Origin: Rhodospirillales bacterium
GTDB lineage: Bacteria; Pseudomonadota; Alphaproteobacteria; Rhodospirillales; 2-02-FULL-58-16
Reading direction: 5' to 3'
Assembly (NCBI GenBank): GCA_021775195.1
Contig: JAJFIG010000554.1
Location: 1-5,755 of the forward strand
DNA: 5,755 nucleotides
Below the pieces are notes generated by a model. It did not search any database. It was not told the DNA's origin and saw nothing but the letters and a program-made list of their open reading frames with translations. Of the stretch, positions 1 through 4,715 are shown in pieces (the stretch's first letter is position 1; each line of letters starts with the position of its first letter). A program made the position numbers and the translations under genes.

Positions 1-117
1 GCTGTAGAGGGACTGGTTCTGGTTGATGGGCAGGATCTGCCCGTCGCACAGGGCCCAACCCCGAGGCGCGAAGTTGAAGCCGAATATTCTGATTTCGGCG
101 AGGAACGGTTCTGACAC
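1..117 (-). CDS. MdpB-like phage tail-collar domain protein (5' part only)
   Basis: The first 39 codons of a minus-strand gene are visible; the rest lies beyond the left edge. Translation from GTG gives an N-terminus of the form SEPFLAEIRIFGFNFAPRGW, followed by ALCDGQILPINQNQSLYS. This is the signature opening of the phage tail-collar (Pfam Tail collar, PF07484) / microcystin-dependent protein family: an EPF-x-GEI-like start, then the FAPRGWxxCDGQ block and the PINQNxxLYS block. GTG is the only possible start, because an in-frame TAA lies 15 nt upstream. A strong Shine-Dalgarno sequence sits 5 nt before it. Family members resemble the distal part of short tail fibres and are common as chromosomal, non-prophage genes in bacteria; their function is mostly unknown. 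No phage structural genes are visible nearby. The gene diverges from the methyltransferase/GNAT pair across a long intergenic region. The family call is confident; the function is not. Confidence 0.88.
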   Translation of the reverse strand, partial: MSEPFLAEIRIFGFNFAPRGWALCDGQILPINQNQSLYS

Positions 118-122
118 TTTGA

Positions 123-130
123 CCTCCCCT
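123..130 (-). promoter_or_regulatory. Ribosome binding site of the tail-collar gene
   Basis: Read on the minus strand the sequence is AGGGGAGG, nearly the full anti-Shine-Dalgarno complement, 5 nt before the GTG at 117-115. It supports GTG as the true start. Confidence 0.8.
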
Positions 131-244
131 GGTTAAAGTCGGCGCGGTTTTTCCGCACCACCCACGCGCGACCAAACGCACATGCGCGGCGGCATACCAC
201 AAGGGGTCAACGATCTCTGGTTAATCGGATTTATGCACGCACAC

Positions 245-268
245 CGGTGGCGTAAAAATTCGCCACCG
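245..268. promoter_or_regulatory. Perfect inverted repeat, candidate operator
   Basis: CGGTGGCG, then eight A/T-rich bases (taaaaatt), then CGCCACCG: two perfect 8-bp arms. Neither strand shows a T-tract after the stem, so a terminator is unlikely and an operator is more plausible. It lies about 130 bp upstream of the tail-collar start. The inner half-site TGGCG...CGCCA recurs at 385-403. Confidence 0.45.
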
Positions 269-277
269 ATTGCATCC

Positions 278-309
278 TACCCCTATCATCACAGCCAGAT
301 ACCCCTATC
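278..309 (+). repeat. Two TACCCCTATC direct repeats, possible LuxR/NarL-type sites
   Basis: TACCCCTATC occurs at 278-287 and again at 300-309, 22 bp apart start to start (about two helical turns). The second copy is the core of a longer dyad, CAGATA-CCCC-TATCTG (296-311). The first seven bases match the NarL heptamer consensus TACYYMT, so a LuxR/FixJ-type (NarL-like HTH) regulator could bind here. The repeat is directly visible; the regulator is inferred. Confidence 0.4.
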
Positions 310-322
310 TGTACTGGGTTCG

Positions 323-337
323 TTGTCCCCACGACAA
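323..337. repeat. Short inverted repeat TTGTC-N5-GACAA
   Basis: A 5-bp dyad with the central bases cccac, extendable to 7 bp if one G-T mismatch is allowed. It lies just downstream of the TACCCCTATC pair and may belong to the same regulatory cluster. On its own it is weak evidence. Confidence 0.25.
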
Positions 338-384
338 TGATACGCGTTTCTGTTACCGAATCCATGCCAAAACCGACTCGCATT

Positions 385-403
385 TGGCGAGTGATCACCG
401 CCA
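385..403. promoter_or_regulatory. Dyad around GTGATCAC, candidate operator
   Basis: The palindrome GTGATCAC (391-398) is flanked by TGGCG on the left, with one unpaired A, and CGCCA on the right. The outer TGGCG/CGCCA half-sites are the same as those inside the 245-268 inverted repeat, although the spacer differs (9 versus 8 bases). Two sites with the same half-site 140 bp apart could bind one regulator. There is no T-tract, so it is not a terminator. Confidence 0.35.
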
Positions 404-439
404 CGGGCAGGCACGTTGTGGCTGAACACGCGGTGATTG

Positions 440-448
440 TGTGGATAA
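440..448 (-). promoter_or_regulatory. Consensus DnaA box (copy 1)
   Basis: The plus strand reads TGTGGATAA, the exact complement of the DnaA-box consensus TTATCCACA, followed by an AT-rich stretch (cttttt). A second perfect copy is at 2685-2693. A single box is not evidence for an origin; it could mark DnaA-dependent regulation or be chance. Confidence 0.35.
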
Positions 449-663
449 CTTTTTCGCCGTGGACGGATTCAATTGTTTTGTCAAGGGACTAGCAAGGAAT
501 CCCTTCCTGTTTCTAGGGTTGAAACCCATGAACGAAATTTTTTTCCATATTGTTCGGTGGCAATTGGAGGAAGAAAAAATTGCTTGCGCGGCGCCGAATC
601 ACAGCGGCTAGTATTTGAGGCGCCGGCCCATTCTGGGAACGACCGGAATCGGAAAACGGTGAA

Positions 664-1578
664 ATGCCCATGGATTTCGACAACGCCGAACTGACCGAAA
701 ACGACCACCCGGCCTTGATGTATCAGGCCATGCTCGCCGACGAGGTGCGCATGGAGCGCTATGCCCGCGCCATCGCGCAGGTGGTCCGCCCGGGCGACGT
801 CGTTGCCGACCTCGGAACGGGTCTGGGCGTGCTCGCCCTGATGGCCGCCAGGGCCGGGGCGAAACGGGTTTTTGCCATCGACAGCCGGCCGGGCGCGCTG
901 TGGGTCGCGGAGCGCCTCGTCGCCGCTAACGAGGGCGGCGAGCGCGTTGAACTGGTCGAAGGCAACGTCCGCGAGGTGACGCTCGACGAACCCGTCGACG
1001 TCATCGTCAACGAGCTCATCGGCAATTTCGGGACCGACGAGGGCATCCACGAATCGGTGCGCATGTTCGCCCGCAACAACCTCAAGCCCGACGGCCGCAT
1101 CCTGCCCGAATCCCTCAGGACCTACCTGGTGCCGGCCGAGTACGACCGGGAATTCCGTGGCATCTGGCGCCAGGACAATGCCGGGCTGGACCTGCGTCCG
1201 GCCATCGCCATTCCGTGCAAGCCCGAGCCCGTGATGCATTCCCTCAGGCGCCGTCCCAAGGAACTGGCGCCGGCTTTTTGCCTGGAAGACATCACCTTCA
1301 GCGCCCGCATGGAGCGGCGCGCCATGACCGTCGATTTCCAGTTCGAGATCGACAAGCCGGGCACCCTGCAGGGCTTCGTCGGCTACTTCGACGCCACCCT
1401 GGCCGAGGGCATCACCATCGACAACTACCCCTGCTATCCGACCTGTCACTGGGAGAACTGGAACTGGCCGGTGAGCCCGCCCGTGGAGGTGGAGCCCGGC
1501 CAGGTCATCGATGTCACCATGCTGACCAAGACCGACATGTTCGCCCAGGGATGGGTCGTCCGCTGGCGGACCGCATGA
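664..1578 (+). CDS. PRMT-like class I SAM-dependent methyltransferase
   Basis: A 304-residue Rossmann-fold methyltransferase that most resembles protein arginine methyltransferases. Visible in order: a PRMT-type N-terminal helix, YQAMLADEVRMERYARAI (about residues 20-37); SAM motif I, DLGTGLGVLALMAARAG (about 49-65), with acidic D73 ending strand 2 (VFAID); a double-E loop, NELIGNFGTDE (116-126), with E117 and E126 spaced as in the canonical SExMGxxLxxE; and a C-terminal beta-barrel region carrying PTCHWENW (259-266), which resembles the THW loop. The predicted reaction is methyl transfer from SAM to a protein guanidino group in the cytoplasm, but the substrate is unknown. A weak GGTGA at 658-662 would suit a start at the second ATG (670) equally well. 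The GNAT gene follows after 19 bp, suggesting one operon. Automatic annotation may call it a ribosomal-protein L11 methyltransferase; the double-E and HW motifs argue for PRMT. Confidence 0.82.
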   Translation: MPMDFDNAELTENDHPALMYQAMLADEVRMERYARAIAQVVRPGDVVADLGTGLGVLALMAARAGAKRVFAIDSRPGALWVAERLVAANEGGERVELVEGNVREVTLDEPVDVIVNELIGNFGTDEGIHESVRMFARNNLKPDGRILPESLRTYLVPAEYDREFRGIWRQDNAGLDLRPAIAIPCKPEPVMHSLRRRPKELAPAFCLEDITFSARMERRAMTVDFQFEIDKPGTLQGFVGYFDATLAEGITIDNYPCYPTCHWENWNWPVSPPVEVEPGQVIDVTMLTKTDMFAQGWVVRWRTA

Positions 1579-1597
1579 GCTGGCGGGGCAGGGGGCG

Positions 1598-2107
1598 ATG
1601 CTGAACATCCGCCGCACCACGGTCCCCGGCGTCACCTTGCGCCCCACCCAGACCGACGACGAGGCGTTCCTCTATCGGGTCTACGCCGGCACCCGGGCCG
1701 ACGAGATGGCCCTGCTCGATTGGAGCGAGGCCGAGACGGAAGACTTCCTGCGCATGCAGTTCAAGGCCCAGCACACGTTCTATCACGATCAGTTCGGCGG
1801 CGCCCTTTTCGACGTCGTTGCCCTCGAGGGCGAACCCGTCGGCCGCCTTTACGTCGACCGCCGCGAGAGCGAAATCCGCGTCATCGACATCGCCCTGCTG
1901 CCCGAATTCCGGAACCGGGGTATCGGCGGTGCCTTGATGCGGGACCTGCTGGACGAAGGGGCGGAAACCGGCAAGCCCGTAACCATCCACGTCGAGGCCA
2001 GCAATCCGGCCATGGGGCTATACCAGCGCCTCGGCTTCGTTCACGTCGCCGACGAAAGCGTTTACAGGCTCATGGAATGGAGGCCGCCGGCTAACGGCGA
2101 AGGGTAA
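1598..2107 (+). CDS. GNAT family N-acetyltransferase
   Basis: A 169-residue single-domain GNAT of normal length. Seen in the sequence: an N-terminal strand (VTLRPTQTDDEAFLYRVYAGTR, residues 12-33) of the usual GNAT start; motif A with IDIALLPEFRNRGIGGAL (about 96-113), where RNRGIGGA is the acetyl-CoA pyrophosphate loop; and motif B, VEASNPAMGLYQRLGF (132-147), with the AxNPAxxLYxRLGF pattern. It should transfer an acetyl group from acetyl-CoA to an amine; the substrate cannot be read from sequence. The ATG at 1598 is preceded by a G-rich ribosome binding stretch (about 1591-1595) and lies 19 bp after the methyltransferase stop, so the two are probably co-transcribed. It converges with the DUF6916-type gene, with two bases between the stop codons. 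I recall similar GNATs beside MdpB/tail-collar and DUF6916 genes, which suggests a shared pathway rather than antibiotic resistance. Confidence 0.9.
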   Translation: MLNIRRTTVPGVTLRPTQTDDEAFLYRVYAGTRADEMALLDWSEAETEDFLRMQFKAQHTFYHDQFGGALFDVVALEGEPVGRLYVDRRESEIRVIDIALLPEFRNRGIGGALMRDLLDEGAETGKPVTIHVEASNPAMGLYQRLGFVHVADESVYRLMEWRPPANGEG

Positions 2108-2109
2108 GG

Positions 2110-2406
2110 CTAGGTGAAGACCGCTTCGTAGCGCATGCCGTCGTCATCCGGGCCGATGGGGACCAGGAAGAGTTCCATCGTTCCCATCCCCACGTGCTCC
2201 AGCGCATACACCTGCTGCTCCAGCACCGGCTCCATCGGCCCGCGGAAGAGCAGGGCGAACGGTTGCCGCTCGACGTGATCCGGCGAATCCGACTTGATGG
2301 CGTCGGCCTCGATCAGCTCCAGGTCCATGGTCCCGTCGTCGAGGGCCGCCTGGAAGGTCTGATTGAGGTGCTCGGCGAACTGGTCCCGTGTCAGGTCCTT
2401 GATCAT
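2110..2406 (-). CDS. Small DUF6916-type protein
   Basis: A 98-residue acidic soluble protein with no signal peptide or membrane segment. Its pattern matches my memory of DUF6916 proteins: an N-terminal DLTRDQFAEHLNQTF (4-18), the central block QPFALLFRGPMEPVLEQQVY (48-67), LEHVGMGTMELFLVPIG (69-85) and a C-terminal MRYEAVFT (91-98). The family is short, of unknown function, and in my recollection often encoded with MdpB-like tail-collar proteins. The visible motif order (FRGP, then QxxYxLEH, then LFLVPIG, then YEAVF) covers the whole protein, so it appears complete. ATG at 2406 is the first start and suits the family N-terminus. The only purine-rich stretch (GGAAG) directly abuts it, so initiation may be weak or unusual. 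No sigma-54 promoter was found on this strand upstream, although one 17-bp element (2557-2573) is oriented toward this gene. Confidence 0.75.
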   Translation of the reverse strand: MIKDLTRDQFAEHLNQTFQAALDDGTMDLELIEADAIKSDSPDHVERQPFALLFRGPMEPVLEQQVYALEHVGMGTMELFLVPIGPDDDGMRYEAVFT

Positions 2407-2556
2407 CTTCCGATAACCCGTCTGTTGGTTGGGTACGAAACGTCGGCGTCCTTGGCCCCACGCTTGTTACCCAAAAACTTCTGGGCCGGCAACCGCCCAT
2501 GTGGTTCTCAGGTTTTCCCTCCGTTCCCGAGCCCCGCCATGCCCGGCGGGCTTGAG

Positions 2557-2573
2557 TGTAAAGAATTCCGACA
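2557..2573 (-). repeat. 17-bp PEP-CTERM-type element, copy A (inverted)
   Basis: The plus strand reads TGTAAAGAATTCCGACA, the exact reverse complement of copy C (2848-2864). It faces the DUF6916-type gene. It is probably a binding site for the activator of the sigma-54 promoter at 2940-2955, about 400 bp upstream of the predicted transcription start. Confidence 0.7.
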
Positions 2574-2684
2574 GTTTTGAAGCCGCTTCTCGCGGGTGCC
2601 CGAATGAATCTGAAATCTGAGAAAAAACCAAAATATTCCAATGGACTGAAAACCATTTAGCAATCCTCACGCGAGGTGCGGTCC

Positions 2685-2693
2685 TGTGGATAA
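2685..2693 (-). promoter_or_regulatory. Consensus DnaA box (copy 2)
   Basis: The plus strand reads TGTGGATAA, again an exact match to the complement of TTATCCACA. It lies between copies A and B of the 17-bp element. No cluster of further boxes is visible around it. Confidence 0.35.
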
Positions 2694-2735
2694 GTTGCCG
2701 ATTCGGTGTCTTGGGCACTGCCGCGGGGCGCCGAG

Positions 2736-2752
2736 TGTCAGGATTCTTTACA
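2736..2752 (+). repeat. 17-bp PEP-CTERM-type element, copy B
   Basis: TGTCAGGATTCTTTACA differs from copy C at two positions (5 and 7). It points toward the PEP-CTERM gene, about 215-230 bp upstream of the predicted transcription start, in the range used by sigma-54 enhancer sites. Confidence 0.65.
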
Positions 2753-2815
2753 CTGGGTGGAAAAGACCAAAATTCTGATAACCAATTGAAAAAACAATAC
2801 AAATCATTTCGAAAG

Positions 2816-2835
2816 CGGAAATCGGTCCATTTCCG
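2816..2835. promoter_or_regulatory. Inverted repeat CGGAAAT-N6-ATTTCCG, candidate operator
   Basis: Perfect 7-bp arms around cggtcc, 12 bp upstream of copy C. There is no T-tract. It could be a second regulator's site between activator elements; nothing in the sequence identifies the protein. Confidence 0.35.
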
Positions 2836-2847
2836 GCGTCCGAAAAG

Positions 2848-2864
2848 TGTCGGAATTCTTTACA
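2848..2864 (+). repeat. 17-bp PEP-CTERM-type element, copy C
   Basis: TGTCGGAATTCTTTACA, preceded by AAAAG and followed by GTTTT. It ends about 75 bp upstream of the -24 element, a typical place for the upstream activating sequence of a sigma-54 enhancer-binding protein. PEP-CTERM genes in exosortase bacteria are known to be controlled by PrsK/PrsR with RpoN. I infer that this element is the PrsR-type site. Confidence 0.7.
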
Positions 2865-2939
2865 GTTTTCGCTCTCCCCACCGTCGCTTCGTCGCAAGGC
2901 TGCATGGTAATCGTTTGAGACAAAAAGATTATTTTTCAA

Positions 2940-2955
2940 TGGCATGAAAATTGCA
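2940..2955 (+). promoter_or_regulatory. Sigma-54 (-24/-12) promoter of the PEP-CTERM gene
   Basis: TGGCATG-AAAA-TTGCA fits the consensus TGGCAYR-N4-TTGCW at every constrained position, with the GG and GC dinucleotides at the correct spacing. Transcription would start near 2966, giving a leader of roughly 60 nt before the preferred ATG at 3028. The promoter lies downstream of three activator-like repeats and immediately upstream of a PEP-CTERM gene, a context in which RpoN control is established. The inverted repeat ATTGCA-TGATT-TGCAAT (2950-2966) overlaps the -12 element and could let a repressor act here. Confidence 0.85.
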
Positions 2956-2975
2956 TGATTTGCAATCGTTAGGGT

Positions 2976-2992
2976 GCCGCGTTTTTCGCGGC
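2976..2992 (+). promoter_or_regulatory. Hairpin in the 5' leader of the PEP-CTERM mRNA
   Basis: GCCGCG-ttttt-CGCGGC, a perfect 6-bp GC stem with a five-T loop, about 10 nt after the predicted transcription start and well before the ribosome binding site. It may stabilise the mRNA 5' end. It lacks a downstream T-tract, so it is not an attenuating terminator. Confidence 0.4.
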
Positions 2993-3012
2993 TAATGGGG
3001 ACAAAAAAGAAT

Positions 3013-3018
3013 AGGGGA
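3013..3018 (+). promoter_or_regulatory. Ribosome binding site fixing the PEP-CTERM start
   Basis: AGGGGA lies 9 nt before the ATG at 3028. The alternative in-frame starts (GTG 2974, ATG 2995) lack such a site, and GTG 2974 would fall inside the leader hairpin, a few bases from the predicted transcript end. Confidence 0.7.
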
Positions 3019-3027
3019 CTTTTGGGG

Positions 3028-4614
3028 ATGAATCCGTCCAAAACGCATGCCCGCGTGTTGGTCCAGGCCGCCCTGTTGGCGGGACTGGGCGTTTTTTTCG
3101 TGTCGCCGGCGACCGCGGCGGTCGTCGACAAGGTCATGGTCGGGACGTGGTCGTCGGCGCCGACCGCGACGCCCAATCCGGGAATGCTGGCGCAGGGCGG
3201 CAAGTACGTCATCAAGTCCACCCATGACACCAACACGATCGTACCGGTAGGGGCGGGACGTGGATTCCTGAATCCGGCATTTATCGCTCCCTTGAACGCT
3301 CCCGGCAATTCCTTCGATGTGTTCATACCCATGCAGGGCTTCGGGACCGTCGAATCCCAGACTGAAACGGACCATTTTCCGATCGGGTTTGCCCCGACCG
3401 CGGAGATCCAGTTCTTCGATCCCGCCGGCAACCAGTTCCGGGGCTACGAGTTCGAGAGCCAGTTTCTCTCCGGCAACCTCGTCTACGAGGAATTCACGGC
3501 CGACGTGAACCTTGGGGCGGACATCGTCACCAACCGCAGCAGCCAGATCCTGAACGGCAATGCCGGTTTCGGACTGAACCTTACCTCGACCACCGGCGAC
3601 GTCCTCTCGGACAGTAACGCGCCCGCGGGAGGCCAGAATAAACCCGGTGTCTTCCTGTCCGAAGCCGTGCCCGTTGTTGCCGACGCCGGCACCGATCTGG
3701 CGTATAGCGCCGGTTCCCTGAGCGTGACCACGGACGCAGCGACGAAAATCGTCACTCCGCCCGTCGATCCCATCAACCCCGGCGACGTTCGCACGGCGCC
3801 CAGTGCCTTCGATTCGCCGCGCCACAGCGACAACGATCTCGGCGCCGCGCGCACCGACGGTGAGGATTTCCTGACCTACCTGTGGGAGGTCGACGGCGGG
3901 GCGGCGGTTGCCGGGAACCAGACCGGAACACGGCTCGACCGGGTTGTGCAATCGCTCGCCGGCCCCGGTCCGACGTTCGTCAATCTTCCCGGTAGCCGCA
4001 CGGTTGACGACGTCAACATCATCATCCCCATCGCCGCCTCGGGGCTGCAGACCACGACCGATACGGTCCTCGTCGATCTCGAGGTCAACGAGGCCATCAC
4101 CGGTTTCACCTCGGCGGGGACCCCCCTCGCCGACAGTCAGCTTCAGTTGACCTACACCAACGCCCTGCCCACCTTCGGGCCCAAATCCTTCACCCCCAAT
4201 GCCGATGATTCGGGGACCTTCTCGGCGGTGTTCAACGACGTCGACCTCGCCGTCAACGCCGCCATCGCCGATTTCGAGAAGCTCATGTTCGAGATCAGCC
4301 TCAACAACGCCGTCTTCGGCGGCGGTTTCCTCAGCGGCATGACTGCTTCCGACGGCACCGGCAACAGCATCATGGCGACCTTGACCCAGGGACAACTCAA
4401 CACCCTGTTCGGCGGGCCGGGCGTCCACACGGTGTTCGCCAATGTCCAGGACAGGGTCGGCACACTGGGCGGAACCTTCCAGTCCATGGCCCTGACCTTC
4501 ACCATTCCGCAGGGGCAGCAGCCCCCCGCCGTGCCCGAACCGGGCACCCTGGCCCTCCTCGGCTTCGGCCTTGCTGGCCTCGGCTTCATGCGCCGGCGTA
4601 GGAAGGCGGTCTGA
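3028..4614 (+). CDS. Secreted PEP-CTERM sorting-domain protein
   Basis: A 528-residue exported protein. Residues 1-31 are a Sec signal peptide: basic start (NPSKTHAR), hydrophobic core (VLVQAALLAGLGVFFV), cleavage near SPATAA. The C-terminus is a textbook exosortase signal: VPEP (502-505), a hydrophobic segment (TLALLGFGLAGLGF), then MRRRRKAV. An exosortase should cleave near PEP in the inner membrane and release the protein to the outer surface or matrix. The mature part lacks cysteine, is rich in Thr, Gly, Asp and Asn, and looks like beta-sandwich domains. DAGTDLAYSAGSLSV (219-233), FLTYLWEVDGG (281-291) and LTYTNALPTFG (374-384) resemble PKD/Ig-like modules. I do not recognise the protein otherwise. 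It starts at 3028 because of the Shine-Dalgarno site and signal peptide; GTG 2974 would add 18 residues. A sigma-54 promoter upstream and a hairpin terminator downstream make it a single-gene unit. Related PEP-CTERM proteins take part in floc or exopolysaccharide formation. Confidence 0.93.
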   Translation: MNPSKTHARVLVQAALLAGLGVFFVSPATAAVVDKVMVGTWSSAPTATPNPGMLAQGGKYVIKSTHDTNTIVPVGAGRGFLNPAFIAPLNAPGNSFDVFIPMQGFGTVESQTETDHFPIGFAPTAEIQFFDPAGNQFRGYEFESQFLSGNLVYEEFTADVNLGADIVTNRSSQILNGNAGFGLNLTSTTGDVLSDSNAPAGGQNKPGVFLSEAVPVVADAGTDLAYSAGSLSVTTDAATKIVTPPVDPINPGDVRTAPSAFDSPRHSDNDLGAARTDGEDFLTYLWEVDGGAAVAGNQTGTRLDRVVQSLAGPGPTFVNLPGSRTVDDVNIIIPIAASGLQTTTDTVLVDLEVNEAITGFTSAGTPLADSQLQLTYTNALPTFGPKSFTPNADDSGTFSAVFNDVDLAVNAAIADFEKLMFEISLNNAVFGGGFLSGMTASDGTGNSIMATLTQGQLNTLFGGPGVHTVFANVQDRVGTLGGTFQSMALTFTIPQGQQPPAVPEPGTLALLGFGLAGLGFMRRRRKAV

Positions 4615-4647
4615 CGCCACCGCCACCGGCGGCATCGCATTTATAAA

Positions 4648-4686
4648 GACGGCGGCTCCCCGTGGCGGGAGCCGCCGTTGTTCTTT
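4648..4686. terminator. Rho-independent terminator, probably bidirectional
   Basis: ACGGCGGCTCCC (4649-4660), loop CGTGGC, then GGGAGCCGCCGT (4667-4678): a perfect 12-bp stem. The plus strand continues with TGTTCTTT. The minus strand continues with CTTTATAAAT, so both convergent genes (PEP-CTERM and CHRD) could end here. It begins 34 bp after the PEP-CTERM stop and ends 30 bp from the CHRD stop. Confidence 0.88.
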
Positions 4687-4715
4687 GCCCGATTGTCCGT
4701 GACCCGCCGGCTCCC

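Larger units (their letters stand above)
118..663. other. Divergent intergenic region with several dyads, no convincing gene
   Basis: This 546-bp stretch separates the minus-strand tail-collar gene from the plus-strand methyltransferase gene. It is clearly less GC-rich than the flanking genes, especially from about 430 to 580, which includes a run of seven T. I see no supported protein gene or structural RNA. It holds an 8-bp perfect inverted repeat (245-268), two TACCCCTATC direct repeats (278-287 and 300-309), small dyads at 296-311, 323-337 and 385-403, and a consensus DnaA box (440-448). The density of possible operators suggests regulated divergent transcription. No promoter for either gene is strong enough to place. 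The best plus-strand candidate is TTGCGC (584-589) with TAGTAT (609-614), whose 19-bp spacer is too long. Confidence 0.6.
2407..3027. other. Regulatory intergenic region upstream of the PEP-CTERM gene
   Basis: A 621-bp region between two divergent genes, with AT-rich blocks at about 2610-2660, 2760-2822 and 2915-2970 that contrast with the GC-rich genes. No protein gene is convincing. Its contents, left to right: a GC-rich stem with arms 2533-2538 and 2545-2550 (no T-tract); a 17-bp element on the minus strand (2557-2573); a DnaA box (2685-2693); two plus-strand copies of the same element (2736-2752 and 2848-2864); a 7-bp dyad (2816-2835); a sigma-54 promoter (2940-2955); and a leader hairpin (2976-2992). 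A related A-rich string, GAAAA(A/G)ACCAAAAT, occurs at 2621-2634 and about 2760-2773, which suggests part of the region was duplicated. Confidence 0.7.

Noticed and set aside
1..117. Prophage
   Set aside because: The collar domain is phage-like, but no integrase, att site, capsid or lysis gene is visible, and such proteins are common as stand-alone bacterial genes. Sequence left of the window could change this.
473..694. 73-codon plus-strand frame before the methyltransferase
   Set aside because: It has no ribosome binding site, its composition is unlike that of the neighbouring genes, and it overlaps the start of the methyltransferase. I recognise no family pattern.
481..1647. Long minus-strand open frame (388 codons) opposite the methyltransferase
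   Set aside because: It is an antisense by-product of GC-rich codon bias. Its translation is rich in His, Gly and Asp without any recognisable fold, whereas the plus strand encodes clear PRMT motifs.
440..2693. Replication origin
   Set aside because: There are only two DnaA boxes 2.2 kb apart, with no box cluster, no A/T-rich 13-mer array and no origin-linked genes such as dnaA, dnaN, parA or hemE.
2557..2864. CRISPR array or ends of an insertion sequence made by the 17-bp repeats
   Set aside because: Spacings are irregular (about 180 and 112 bp), the orientation is mixed, and no transposase or target duplication lies between the inverted copies. The context is that of a sigma-54 promoter.
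2974..3027. GTG 2974 or ATG 2995 as the start of the PEP-CTERM gene
   Set aside because: The GTG lies a few bases from the predicted transcript end and inside a hairpin, and neither start has a good ribosome binding site. Either would lengthen and disrupt the signal peptide's N-region.
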